A stretch of DNA of 64,000 nt, from contig BCIJ01000003.1 in assembly GCA_001599935.1 (NCBI GenBank), positions 1,045,169 to 1,109,168 of the forward strand, written 5' to 3'. Under the pieces are notes generated by a model. The model made no database searches. It saw only the letters and a program-made list of their open reading frames with translations, and was not told where the DNA came from. Positions 11,501 to 22,646 of the stretch are shown here, one piece after another (position 1 is the first letter of the stretch; each line of letters begins with the position of its first letter). This stretch comes from Holtermannia corniformis (taxonomy: Eukaryota > Basidiomycota > Tremellomycetes > Holtermanniales). A program made the position numbers and the translations under genes.

Positions 11501-12887
11501 AAGCTCATACGGCATCAGGTCCGCCAAAAACAGCAGACGTTGCGAGAATGCGCCCAGTTGCTGCAGAAACATGTCTTGACAAACATGGTGCAGATCGACA
11601 AAACGGTCTATCGTCAACGGCAGGGCATCCCTCAAGGCTCCAAGATCAGCAGTCTACTGTGTTCCCTGCTGTATGCACATCTCGAAGCCGCCTGTCTGCC
11701 TTGGACGCACCAGGACGGTACCGTGAGTTCTTCAGAGTGCTCGATTTCGATGTCTAACAGCTGCAGCTGCTCCTGCGCTATATCGATGACTATTTGTTGA
11801 TCACCGACGACTTTGCAGCAGCCGCGCGTTTTGTCGACCGCATGGACCAAGGTCTGTTCCCGGCGCAAGATTACGGTAGATACAGCTCACCTGCGTAGGC
11901 TTCCCCCAATACGGCGCGTACATCGCACCAGACAAAACTCTGCTATCATTCGAGAAGCATACTGGACGTGGTCCAGCTCAGGTCTGCGCATACGGCAAGA
12001 AGAGCCACCGCTGTAAGTTTTGTTGCAGCTAGTGAACCAGCCTGATCCCGACCCAGACTTTCCGTATTGCGGATTTGCGATTGATATTGCGACACTCGAC
12101 ATACGTGCTGATCCCTCACGCACGATCGATTCGCGTGGGTGCTTCAGCTTTGCTTGGCCAGCGCTGACAAGGCTCAGGCGTCACCGACTCTTTTGCCGTC
12201 CGGTTCACCCGGCACAAGGGTGCAGTTCTTGTTGGCTGGTTCAGCCGGTACGTTCCTTTTTCGAGTTGACTACGCTTAGCTAAGCAAGACCACAGGCAAC
12301 TCGAGAATCGCAACCACGTAGCGTATGTACGTGCGCAGCAGGGTGCTGTCCGGAGAGTGCGCTGACTGCGCAATCAGCTCGACCTCTCTCACAACAGGCT
12401 TGCTTCTGTGCATCACAATGTTCTGCTGAACTTCTTCCTCACCAGCATGAAATTGCCCCATTACCTTCGCGCGTGGGGTCAACTTGCGGCCCACCAAGCA
12501 ACAGTAATCTTTAGTGCGTTGATCATAGCGGCATTCGGACACTGACCGCCCGCCAGGCTCTCTCATGTTGGCTATCACCTACTCGTACGAGGCTGGGCGA
12601 GCTCGAGTGACGCACGCCGCCGGCGCGTCGAGCAATCAGACACCTGTCCTGACCCGTTCAGCATACACATTGTGAGCACTCCGGCAGTGTCACGATCTGC
12701 GACTGACATGACCAGCCTCGCATTGTCTGCACTGCACCGTGTTCTTGGAGCAAAGGCAGCGAGATTGCACATGGCCGTCAACATGCTCCAACGGGAGATG
12801 CAGAAGCAACGCTACCGACGACTGGCCAGACTCCATCAACAAGAGGTTGACGAAGTGTGGGAGCTAGTCAGGAACACTGACTACTGA
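8507..12887 (+). CDS. TERT: Telomerase reverse transcriptase catalytic subunit
   Basis: All main TERT parts can be read across short introns. The N-terminal TEN-like part ends with NCLTLGYDSS and a spliced HGRIGTRHFIDLLVENSIFLP. The RNA-binding part has IPRNTMFYAQTRLQDG (9290), HILNVLTR and VFPRQFGLENVF (9440-9540), LPKQLFSSDANLKLIHR, ISLHELVQDFRVNDCAWL and ELVFWLFDAVIIPLLQ (10180-10490), then the T motif ETAVTKYATVYFRRALW (about 10555-10605). RT motifs follow: GFRPIVNLGKRKR (motif 1, 10790), YFAKMDIRAAFDTI (motif A Asp, 11110), RQRQGIPQGSKISSLLC (motif B', 11620), LLRYIDDYLLITDD (motif C Asp pair, 11770), FPQYGAYIAPDKTLL (D, 11900) and FPYCGFAI (E, 12060). A C-terminal extension ends RNTDY. 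The intron at 9234-9277 must use a GC donor to keep frame. Estimated length is 1,100-1,200 residues. Confidence 0.95.
9234..9277 (+). other. GC-AG intron in TERT
   Basis: The donor reads GCAAGT and the acceptor CCCAG, with a CTACTGAC branch-like site 12 bases before the end. Removing exactly this stretch restores the reading frame into the conserved IPRNTMFYAQTR block; no GT donor nearby does so. Confidence 0.65.
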
Positions 12888-12929
12888 TGATATTTGTATT
12901 ACAGCCTTGTATGTCTTAACCATGACAAT

Positions 12930-14882
12930 CTAGGGTCTAGAACCGTTCGACGCGACGGGTGCTGTGGCTTTTGCACGAGCACGGCCTCGCTCCTCACTAG
13001 CGTCCAGAAGCCCGGCGTCGCCGCCAGAAGCTGCCATGTCCAGACGCTCCATTCTCTCGCGCACTTCGTCGATCTGAGCTCCGCATGCGCACAGATCTTG
13101 CCGCATCTCGAGGGGTCGATCGAGGTTGACTTTGGGTATGGTGACCTGTGGGAACTCGGCGGCATCTTCTTGATCTGCATGATTGGCCTCAGCTCTGAAT
13201 TCGCAACGCTGCCACCTGTGACTTACAGCTCGGGAGATTGAGAATCCGTTCCGTGCAGCAGCACTACATTAACATCAGCCGACTGCGTTTTGCGATGTGC
13301 ATGATGTACTCACCGAGGGGATGTCGACTGGAGTTTTGATGATGAGTAATCTGAGCTCGCCTGGACCTGGATTGGCAAGGGGCTTGCCGACCAGGTCCTC
13401 GCCGTGGACGGAAAAATAAATGTAGATTGAGAACAAATGCGTTACGCGGATCGGCGTCATGGTTCTATGCGGATCCAGTCAGCACATCGGACGACCCCTA
13501 CGCTCGACTCACGCAGCCATGGTCGATGGCCTGGCTTGCATATCGTTTGGAATCCGAGCGTGCCCCTTGATCTTGAAGTCCTCTGTAACTGGCGCGGCAG
13601 TCGTACCCGACACCTCGGACCCGCGCCACAGCGCTTCCGTGTCTGCTCCGGGATACTTGGTTGTAGGCTCCACGCCGGCAGAGTAAATGGTAAAGACACG
13701 AGGGGGATCCGGCTCTCTTGGTGGTGCTTGTGGCGTTCTGGGCGAAGAAATTGTGTACCGTTGGGTGAGGGAGAGACGAACGTGAAAGATGGTGCATTTT
13801 AGAGACGGCGCGAACGCATGGAATCGAAAGAGCAGCGGGGCGGCTATGGAGAACTGAAACAGCATTAGCTGAGCGTGCTTGCGAACAAATAGTACTCACA
13901 ACATCCGAGCTGAGACTAATCCGCCAGTGTCCTAAGCCTGTTTGTGTGCCCTGCTTGTTGACGTCCAAGACGTTGACCGACGGCCCGTTAGGGTTGGCGG
14001 CGATGAGCAGATGTCGGGTAGAAGCAATGTCTCCTTTGAGCCAAGACTTGTCCTTTTCCCGCTCTCTGTCCCGTTCTTGCTCTTGCTGACATGTACTGCT
14101 GACGCGCCCGGCGTCTGGCGGTGTTCGCACCGGCGAGACGTCGCGCGAAGCCGCTCTTGACGAGCTTGCCCGTTGCTTGGAGGCCGAACGACCAAAGCCG
14201 AATGGCAAGGACATGGTGTTGGGTCCCGGACTTGCCGGGCGAGATCTGGATGGCGAACGATGCGAGATCCTCTCCTTGCCCTTTGCTCCGGATGAGGAAG
14301 CCCCGAAGAATGGGAAAGCCGAGGTGGACGGCGGGTCAATGCCCTCGATGTACGCCGTGAGAACTGTCGTCAGGCGCGCACGCGGGTGATTGTCGTAGAC
14401 CGGACACGAGCAAGGGATGATTAGGGTGAACTCGAAGCTGAGTCATGTTAGTGCGAGACGATGCGCCCCCGTACGTACGTTTGGACACCGTGCTCCAGCC
14501 AGATGCCGTCCTCGCCTCCAGCAACCACGACTTCACATTCAAAGATGCCATCCTGTTCCCAACCTCTGCCCTCGCCCATGTCCAAGCGCGCAATGGCTTC
14601 CAACACCACACGGATCGCTTTGCATCGCTTGCGCTCCTTCATATCGACCTCGAGCGAGCCATGAAGCAGCGTGTCCTCTCGCGGCATCTGCTCTGCATCT
14701 TGCAGCGGCGGCGTGAGCAGTACCATGCCGTGCTGAGGGACATGGAGCTTGATAACACCCTTGTGCGATGCTCGATGCGGGGAAGCCGACCGCAGGTTGA
14801 CGGGGGCCAGTGCCGCATACAGCGGGTGCGCAGCTGGCAGCCCTGGCGGCGCGCGCTGGTACGTCGGGGGCGGCGCCGTCAT
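12930..14882 (-). CDS. Arrestin-like domain protein
   Basis: The protein begins MTAPPPTYQRAPPG and enters an arrestin N-type beta-sandwich: a short strand around IKLHVPQHGMVLLTPPL, then LHGSLEVDMKERKRCKAIRV, GIFECEVVVAGGEDGIWLEHG and a spliced FTLIIPCSCPVYDNHPRARLTTVLTAYIEG. A charged, Ser/Arg-rich insert follows (about 14270-14040). The C-type sandwich includes FAPSLKCTIFHVRLSLTQRYTI (about 13800) and LRLLIIKTPVDIPS (about 13340). The C-terminus has acidic stretches, a CACGAQIDEVRERMERLDM helix and ends ASNGSRP at 12930. Fungal alpha-arrestins are adaptors that bring Rsp5-type ubiquitin ligases to membrane transporters; a clear PPxY motif was not confirmed, so that role is inference. The gene ends 43 bases from the TERT stop, tail to tail. 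Confidence 0.7.
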
Positions 14883-15639
14883 GCTTGTACGCTTTCACTC
14901 GGCTCGTCCGACTGTCCTGTCAGAGTTTTCTCGACGCCGACAGTCGCCATGCGGTCGCGTCTTGTGGACCTTGACACCCGCGGGGATCAGCCAAAACCCC
15001 CGAGCTGCAAACCGACGATCAACAGCGACAACACAATAAGCAGGCGAAGTAGGGCACATTCATCAAGTCATAAGGGTATACACAGCTGTGTTGTAAGGCG
15101 AGGTTCGCGTAAATTCGTCATCTGCATTCGGGCAAGCGTCACAATCGCCTTAGCCATACGCATTAGAGATGCATACGCTTCCTACCGCGACTACATTGAC
15201 AGACGCACGGAGTGGCTTAGTGGACTGGCGTTGTAGTCCGGGAATCGAGATGACGGCGTAGCCGACTGGGATAGGACGCCGTACGCCCGCCAAGGGCGCG
15301 TAGCCGCCTGCAAGGTAAGATTGCCTTACCAAGTCCCTGATCTGAACAGACGGCACTAGAAAGACACAGAGGGCTCGCAGGTGATGCCAGCCTTGTCGAC
15401 AGCTTCGAGAACAACGGCAATGCCCATCCCACTGCTGATGCGTGCTCAGAAGCGATAGTCAATTCGAAGAAGACTAGTCGCCGTGTCGGAATGTCAGTCG
15501 ATACATCGTCAAGTGCGAGGACAAAGTCCCAGTCGGGCTGGCAGGAAGCTTGTGGCAAGCTCATGCCAAGATCCTCTTTAAAGACGCAAAAACGTGGTCT
15601 AGTGCATGACGAGCAGTGTGCATATTCCAGCGAAGCGAG
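14883..15639. other. Intergenic region without a supported gene
   Basis: Upstream region of the arrestin-like gene and 3' flank of the API5-like gene. Small ORFs on both strands (for example minus 15217-15564) show no domain, no splice logic and no start context worth keeping. Confidence 0.4.
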
Positions 15640-18257
15640 TCACAACCTGCTGTGCCACGCCCTCGCTGTAGAACTGGGCTGTCCACCTACCGCGGAAAAC
15701 GACGGCGCACGCCCTTCGCCCATCCCCGGCCTCAAGCCGCCCCTGCCACCCGGCGAGCCTCGGAACCCTGCGGCGGCACCTCTCAGTTGGAGATGGGGTG
15801 GTGTCTGGCGACCCGGCGGCGGTGGCGGTGGCGGCTGAGGTGCAACGACACCAATGTCTGGCTCGGGAGACCGGTTGAACCCACGACCTTTACGCACGAT
15901 ACCGTCCTCGGCTTCCTGCGGGCGCGCGATCTGCACCCTGATCTCTTCTGCGCGCGGGCCGCGTTGCGGGGGAAGTCCTGGCGCCTGTGCAGAATCAAGC
16001 GAGCGGCTTTGACCTTGGCCCCTGATTGTGAACAAGGTCGAATTGGTGGGTGGCTGACTGGGAAGAGAGACTGTATTCCGTTGAGGCGAATGACGATTGG
16101 CGTGAAGCGGCGGGATCGGTGCAGGAGAAGCGTGCGGTGAATTGGAGAGCCGGTGGAGAAGTGAAGGCACGGTTGATGGCTGACGGCCTGCGTCGCGTTG
16201 ACGTTTGCCTGAGCGATCGCCATCTATCAGAGGCGGCGTCGAGATACCGCTCATGCGTTCCAGCAAGCTCGGTCTGCTGCTCTCTGCCTTGCCCAGGCTG
16301 CCGGAGCGTGGCTGTTGTTGACTGCGACCGTGGCTGAGGAAGCTCTGGGAAGCATCGTCAAACTTGCGCTTGGTCACTGTTGGTTCGGTCGGTGCTACGA
16401 TCGAATCCGCAGACCTTGGCGGCAACCCAGGGTGCTCGCTTGGACCTGCATCGGGTGTGCCAGAACGCGGTGTCAGGCGATCAAGGAGACTGCGTGGGGC
16501 GCCGGCGGTGCTGGGTCCATTGGCACGGGACGTAGAGCTTGCCGTGGGCATCTGCGGGGGTTGACGGGCCTGGGCGATCGGTGGCTGAGGATTCCACGAA
16601 GGGGCAATGTTTGGCAGCACAACTTGTCTGGGCTTTGATAGGGCCTGCACATGATCAGCCACTTTGCAGGATAGCCGATGAACAAGCATACACACCTCGG
16701 CAAGGTGTCCGCAGATGATCCACCGTTGTCGTAGATCCGGCTCGCTTTCAGCGCGAACAAGGTATCGCAGTTGTTGCTGCAGCTTCTGGCATCGCTTTTG
16801 CAGCTCCGTGGATACAACCAAGTCGGGGTACTATTCGCATTGTCAGTTTCGTTCGTGGCTTTCGAGCGGCCGGTACACACCATCTGGCGAAATCGATAGG
16901 CCGCAAAGAGGGCACGTTCAGTGATAACCTGAGCGTGTCGTTGGGGTTTCGCTGGTTTCATCGCCTCCTGAGTAGGTCTTAGTGCTAAGCTCTCAATAAT
17001 ACGCATCAACATACCTCGGTGACATCAAGGTGCGTGACAACAAACTTCACTACCAACTGGTCTTTGCTCAGGTCATTGGCGTCGCTATGCCCGTCCATCA
17101 CAGTATCGCCCTGCGTTGATCCGGCCCACCGCGCTTGCGCTGAACTTTGCCATGTCTCCAAGCCCTTTTGCAGCTCTAAGAAGCGGGTGCCATGGCTGAA
17201 GACGACCTTGGCGTGGTTGGCAAAGAACAGAAGTGGATATCGAGGATCACAGGGCTTGTCGAGGACCAGTTTTTCGAAGATGTCGATTTGAGCCAGAGTG
17301 GGTGCCGACAGACGACATAGATGAAGGAGGAGCGCTGCCGGGGATGCTGAGGCACCAGAGACAGTAGGCAGAGGTAGCAGGAGTGAGTAGATGAGGTCGG
17401 TATCTTGCGTGTCGGTCGTTTGCAGAGCCTGAACAAATCAGCAAGTTCGTCAGCAGGCTTAGCGACTGACCTGGACCAGACCATCATAGACCACGTGCTC
17501 AACCTCTGGGTATTTGCCGCTCTCCAAGTATTCGCGCCTCTCTTGCCGAGCTTGAACCGACAAGAAATCGAGTACGAGACGCCGCTGTTGATCCGACTCG
17601 CCGGCGGGCACGACGGCGTCCTGTACAATGGCGAGGAAGACCTCGGTCGGCGACTTTCTGATGAGATCTAGCAGTGCCTTGTGGACGACGGCGAGCTCAT
17701 TAGGTGCTACATACGAGCCGTCAGAGGTGATAACTCCCAGGAGCCGAGAATACTCACGACACGCCAGAAGCTGCAATAGAACGCCAGTGTTCCTTGCGAG
17801 CCATGCAACATCTTTCTCCGAGACGGCTGCGAGTGTCTTGATGCCTTGTATCCGTACCTGTCCAGTGTCAGCTGTGTTCACGCAGCGAGACCCCACTGCA
17901 CCTTTTCGTCCTCATCCTCACACAGGTCGTATACGAGATCGATTGCCTCGTCTTGCAAGTCGAGAATGTCGGCAAAGAACATGGGTATGAACATGCCTGC
18001 TTGAATCTTGGCCTTCGCATCAGGGTACTTTGCTAGACCAAACAAGCTCGAGTGGAATTGACGTTTCTGGCGCCGTCAGCTTGTATACTGACAAACGAGC
18101 CAACACCAACTTGGTCCGCCGTCGCATTGGGGCCGACCGCGACCTTCATGAGCCTCGTCGCGTCTTCCTTGGCATCGAGGGCGGCCATTGTGCGCGATCG
18201 CTCTCTTGAACGGAGGACAACAGCTCGAGGTTGGCTGACCGCGAACTTGCCCGACAT
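15640..18257 (-). CDS. API5/AAC-11 family protein (apoptosis inhibitor 5-like)
   Basis: The N-terminal half is an ARM/HEAT-like helical repeat typical of API5. After the start MSGKFAVSQPRAVVLRSR come DAKAKIQAGMFIPMFFADI, AIDLVYDLCEDEDEKVRIQ, GIKTLAAVSEKDVAWLARNT, ELAVVHKALLDLIRKSPTEV and a leucine-rich LLHLCRLSAPTLAQIDIFEK. Animal API5 shows the same FIP-FF, DLCEDED-xIR and nuclear helical-repeat pattern. The C-terminal half (15640 to about 16700) is a long disordered tail rich in Pro, Ser, Arg and Gly, with a run of prolines near 15830 and RG-rich sequence just before the end. Such tails suit nuclear RNA-linked proteins; metazoan API5 is nuclear and binds acinus and FGF2. Several introns split the helical part. 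Family is fairly sure; fungal function is unknown. Confidence 0.75.
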
Positions 18258-18632
18258 GCTAGCGGAGTGCTAGGGTTGCTAGCACCAGTGAACCGACGCG
18301 CATGGGTCAGACACTCTACACTATCAGATCACAGACATGACACAGGCCGAGGATCAACAAGTCCGGATCACAGCTGAACAGATCTGCATGAACGAGCTGG
18401 CATGGTCTGGCATGCACACGCCACCCACGGTGTACAGCAGACTTCAGTCACCTCAGAAGACGTTATTGGCTTTCAAATGATCCTCTACATACAATCAGGG
18501 GATTGAGCTGTAGGGTCATGACGTGTGGGACTTTCCCCTAGTAGCAGAGTCGAGATGGCACTTGCGATTTGCTCGATCTCCCTGAGCCCAAATTCGTGAA
18601 GGTCACCTCAACCCGTCTTCTCACAGAAGGAC
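18258..18632. other. Divergent intergenic region
   Basis: Lies between the API5-like start (minus) and the first small cysteine protein (plus). No gene seen. An upstream exon for the small protein could end near 18627, where CACAG precedes its ATG. Confidence 0.4.
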
Positions 18633-19109
18633 ATGATTGCACCAAAGGACAAGGGACGCCAGGTCACAGTCAGACTGGAAGCCGTGCGACTTTTGGATAA
18701 GAGGGGCATCCATCTGACAGGACATACCCTGTCCTTCAACAAGATGTCTTACTGTGGCGTCATGGCTAGCCCTGCTAATCTCAAGTACGCCAATCATGGT
18801 AACGCACACCGCCGGAGCGATTCAAGTTGGGATCTGCTCAAGAAAAATGGTACGGTCTGCTTCAAGATCGAGACAGGCGATTACATCAGATACAGCGCGG
18901 GGGCCGAAAGTTATCCGACGCAAAACTCTCCGTTCTATACTGTTACCTGTCTGAGCAGTGACGAACCGAGCGGCTGCGGTATCGAAATGGAGTCAGTGTG
19001 TTCGAAGGAACTGGATCGAACAACCCACAGGTGCCCTGACGGCCATAAGCCTGAGAGTTGTCAGCAAATCGACCCCAAGAAGGTACACCACCTGATAGGA
19101 TGGCGTTGA
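18633..19109 (+). CDS. Small cysteine-containing protein, paralogue A
   Basis: An intronless reading frame of 158 codons starting MIAPKDKGRQVTVRLE. No known domain is recognised. It contains GHTLSFNKMSYCGVM, NGTVCFKIETGD, SGCGIEMESVCSKE and HRCPDGH. The same arrangement appears in the ORF at 20069-20410: GHxL...M..CGV, then (V/I)CF, GC(x)EM, (V/A)CxK, a further C, H and a final (I/V)xPxxVxxL. Five cysteines align. The two genes are 1 kb apart on the same strand, so they look like an old tandem duplication. No signal peptide starts at this ATG, but CACAG sits six bases upstream and may be a splice acceptor for an unseen leader exon. Lineage-specific secreted protein or effector-like protein is a guess. 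Confidence 0.55.
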   Translation: MIAPKDKGRQVTVRLEAVRLLDKRGIHLTGHTLSFNKMSYCGVMASPANLKYANHGNAHRRSDSSWDLLKKNGTVCFKIETGDYIRYSAGAESYPTQNSPFYTVTCLSSDEPSGCGIEMESVCSKELDRTTHRCPDGHKPESCQQIDPKKVHHLIGWR

Positions 19110-19993
19110 GGATGTGACGTGATGTCACAAAGACCTTAACGAGTTGTTGTGACTCGATTCTCTGCATACGTAGCCCCATACCTGCCTTGACAGCGCCCTG
19201 CCGTGCCAGGCGACATAGTCAACCTTGAGTCAACCTTGAGCATCAACCCAGTACCGAGTTTTTACGGTACATCGCGACCAATGATGTCGCCACCGACTAG
19301 CTGCGTTCTGCAATCCAGCAACGCCAGGTGCGGAACTCCAGGCTCCAGTCTGCGGTAGGGAGCTGAACGCAACTGGGCAGTGCTCGATGCCACACCAGCC
19401 CACAAAACCCCAACGCATCAACAAGGAGAGTGCATAACTTGATCGGGGAGCGCGTGTAGGCTGATTCGCCTTGCAGCCCATGTTTTAGGTCTGTACCCTG
19501 TAAACTCGGTCAGTGGTTTGATTGCCGCTTGCATACGCTTGGCGCTATGACAGAGTACAGCGGGATGATTAATTCAAACCCTTCTTGCTCAACGCAGGCT
19601 GTACAACGTCGGCAGATTGGCCTTCGAAGCTCGATGGTGTGAAAGTGAAAGTGCGCAAATGGCTGTTGAGAACCCAACTTGGAGTCCGAATGCAGTCGCT
19701 CTTCCACGCGAGCTACATGGACCTCATCCAGAGCTCCTTGAGGCGTGGTTGAGGTCACTTCCCAAGCTGGGAGGATCGCAACGGCAATCCAAGCGATGCG
19801 GTGTCAAACGGCGGTATCGTGGATGCGAGCGTCTTCGCAATAAGCCGAGTTCCGATCAGCAGTGAATGTCTGTGCTGCACGCTCGTCTCTACTGTGTAGG
19901 GAAGCACGCAGGCGATCCCTCTACGACTACCAAGTGCCGCTGCGATACTGCGAGCGGAGGGCAAAGAGAACCCCAGCACAGGTCTGAGTCTGA
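19110..19993. other. Spacer between the paired small cysteine proteins
   Basis: No convincing gene. The ORF at 19617-19865 lacks an ATG start. A short direct repeat, CAACCTTGAG, occurs twice at about 19219-19240. A leader exon for the second small protein may lie in the last 150 bases, because its frame is open back to 19994. Confidence 0.35.
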
Positions 19994-20068
19994 ATACTAA
20001 GAAGGCCACGGACGCCGTACTACATATGGCAGGCCGCGCTTGGCCACCACCTTATCCGCTCGGAAACG

Positions 20069-20410
20069 ATGCATGTCTGCGGCGTCCCCAACAACGACGG
20101 CTCAACCAAGACTATCTGTTTCGATACGGCGACGCCACTCGGACAGGGGTGGCTACTATCCGACGAAAAGGGCGACGAATGGATCCAAAAGCGGAGCTAT
20201 GCCGTGCACCGCTCTTCGCCAGACGACGAACCGCAGCTATACCTGATCTCGAGCATCGACCGCGATGGTACGGGATGTGAAATGACTCTGCGACGTGCAT
20301 GCGGTAAACAGGTGACCGGGCAGACGTGCGCTGGCAATCATCGACTCAAGGTGTCCGAGTGGGTGCATCCGCCAGACGTGCTGCGGCTCGAGAGCATCCC
20401 GGATCAGTAG
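20069..20410 (+). CDS. Small cysteine-containing protein, paralogue B
   Basis: A 113-codon frame starting MHVCGVPNNDG. The frame is open upstream to 19994 and reads LGHHLIRSET before the Met, matching LTGHTLSFNK in paralogue A. The true start is therefore probably in an upstream exon and the coding part longer than given. Shared features with paralogue A are CGV, TICFD, TGCEM, ACGKQ, TCAGNH and WVHPPDVLRLE, with five cysteines in register. Sequence identity outside these positions is low, so the duplication is old or fast evolving. Function unknown. Confidence 0.5.
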   Translation: MHVCGVPNNDGSTKTICFDTATPLGQGWLLSDEKGDEWIQKRSYAVHRSSPDDEPQLYLISSIDRDGTGCEMTLRRACGKQVTGQTCAGNHRLKVSEWVHPPDVLRLESIPDQ

Positions 20411-20520
20411 TTGCAGATGCGACGAGACGAGTATGACAAAGCAATCACCAGGTACATCCACAGCGTTCAACTCCACCCGAAAGAGTCTACGCGCCTAGCG
20501 TCCCTACACCCACCCGTTGT

Positions 20521-22646
20521 CTACTCCTTGGCCTCGTCCGACTTGGGCTCAGCAGGCGCCGTCTCGTCAGTCTTGTCCGCGGCAGGCGCCGCGGCGGCCT
20601 CGCCCTCGGCAGCCTGCTTGGACCACTCGTTGAGAACGCGGAGAGCCTCCGAGACCTTGTCGGCAAGCGCGGGAGGCGACTCGACGAGGTGGAGGAGCTC
20701 GGCGTTGTCCATCTCGAGGAGCATGCCGGTGATCTTGCCGGCGAGCTCGGGCTGGGACCTGATGCATCGTCAGCGACAATAGTCACGAGGGCAGGCAACT
20801 CACTCGTGAATCAAGGGGTAGATGGCCTCACCCAGCATCTGCTTCTGCTCGTTGGGCGCGGCACGGGCAAGTGCCTGCGCGTTGAGTTTCTGCGGCTGCT
20901 GAGCCTGCTGAGGCGCGTCGGCGTAGCCCTGGGGACGCGAGGGCATCGAGCCACGGGGCTGCTGGCCCTGGGCGGGAAGACCCGAGGGAAGGCCGACGGG
21001 AGACGGACCACCGTTGGGGCGGGGACCGGCGTTGGCGGGAGGAGGACGGGCGCCGTTACCGCGAGGGTAGTTGGGCGGGTAGGGCATGCCGTTGGGGGGC
21101 AGGCCGTACGGCGCACCCGGCATACCCATGGGCATACCGGGCTGGCCGGCGGGACCGTAGCGGGGGCGAGGGGGCATCATACCCTGAGGGTAGCCCATCG
21201 GCTGGCCGGGGAGACCACGAGGGATCTGGCCGCCGGGACCGTAAGGAGCACCCATAGGAGGGTAGTACATGGGCTGAGCCGACATGTAGCCGGCGGGGCC
21301 ACCCATGCCGTTGGCGGCCGCGTACTGCATACGCTGGTTGTTGCGCTGGGCGAGCTGTGACTCGAGAGCCTGGCGGCGGACCTCCTTGCGCTGAGCGATC
21401 GAGACGTAGAGCGGCTTGGTGCCGATCATCTTGCCGTTCATCTCCTGCACAGCCTTGGTGGCCTCGTCGGGCGAGCTGAAGCAGACAAAGCCAAAGCCAC
21501 GCGAGACGTCCTTGTCGTCCTTCATGACCTTTGAGCTGGTGATGACGCCGAATGCGTCAAACTCGGCGCGGAGACGGTCGTCGTCCCACTCGTCGTCGAG
21601 GTTCTTGACGTAAAGGTTGACGCCAGCGCTCTTGGACTCCTGCTCGAGCTTCTTCTCCTCGTGCGAGCGGCGGAGCTCCTCGTCACGCTCCGAGCGCTTC
21701 TGGGCGCGCGAGACAAAGAGCTTCTTGGCGTGAAAGTCCTTGTCATTGAGCTCGTCGACAGCCTTGCGGGCGTCCTCGTGCTTTTCAAAGTTGACAAAGC
21801 CAAAGCCCTTGGAGGCATTCGTCTCGGGGTCGACGGTGAGGACGCAGGAAACAATGGGGCCAAAGGGAGCGAAAAGGGCAGTAAAGTCCTCCTGGGTGAC
21901 GTCGGTGTCAATGTTCTTTACGTAAATGTTGGTAAACTGGGCGCGCTGCTCCTCGACCTTGGACTGGCGCTCCTTCTTTGAGATGTGGCGACCGACGTAG
22001 ACCTTTTTGTCGTTGAGCAACATGCCGTTGACGGCCTTGATGGCGGCGTCGGCAGCCTCGCCAGTCTCGTAGTGGACAAAGCCAAAGCCGCGCGAGTTGC
22101 CGTTCTCGTCGACGCCGACCTTGCACGAGAGGACGTGACCAAAGGCGGCAAAGGTGTCGTGGAGGGCCTTGTTGTCAATGCCCTCGTCGAGGTTCTTGAT
22201 AAAGACGTTGCCCTGGCCCGTCTTGCGGAGGGCAGGGTCACGCTGGGACCACATGATGCGGCAGGCGCGGCCCTTGATGAGCGAGTAGTTGAGGTGCTCG
22301 AGCGCGCGCTCGCCATCGGCAGCGTTGAGGTAGTTGACGTAGGCGTACCCGAGCGAGCGACGCGTCACGGCGTCACGGCAGACACGAATCGACGCGACGG
22401 GGCCGATCATGTTGAAGATCTCGAACAGCATGGCCTCGGTGACGCTCGGGTCGAGCTCGCCAACATAGAGCGAGGCCGAAGCGGCGGGGGNGGCAGCCGC
22501 AGCGGGAGCCGGGGCAGGAGTAGCCGCAGGGGCGGCGGCAGGCGAGGTGACACCAGCAGCGGGGCTGAGTCGAGTCAGCAAGGCCCTATCGCGGTCAAAC
22601 AGACTGCTAACCTGGTGACCTCTGGCTTTACGTCGGCAGCAGACAT
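20521..22646 (-). CDS. PAB1: Poly(A)-binding protein, cytoplasmic
   Basis: Four RRMs follow one another: [19 protein letters not shown] (RRM1), [19 protein letters not shown] (RRM2), [19 protein letters not shown] (RRM3) and [19 protein letters not shown] (RRM4), each with an RGFGFV-type RNP1. A Pro/Gly/Met-rich linker (about 21290-20940) leads to the MLLE/PABC domain, which crosses the single 3' intron near 20760-20800 and reads [14 protein letters not shown] then [20 protein letters not shown]. The acidic tail ends DEAKE. The start is a short exon [11 protein letters not shown] spliced (donor near 22612) to [11 protein letters not shown]. The protein binds mRNA poly(A) tails and promotes translation and stability. 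An n at 22491 sits in the Ala/Pro-rich N-terminal linker. Confidence 0.96.

Noticed and set aside
15217..15564. 115-codon minus ORF in the arrestin-API5 gap
   Set aside because: No domain, no intron support, and composition not clearly coding.
19617..19865. 82-codon plus ORF between the paired cysteine proteins
   Set aside because: Starts at TTG and shows none of the cysteine spacing of its neighbours.
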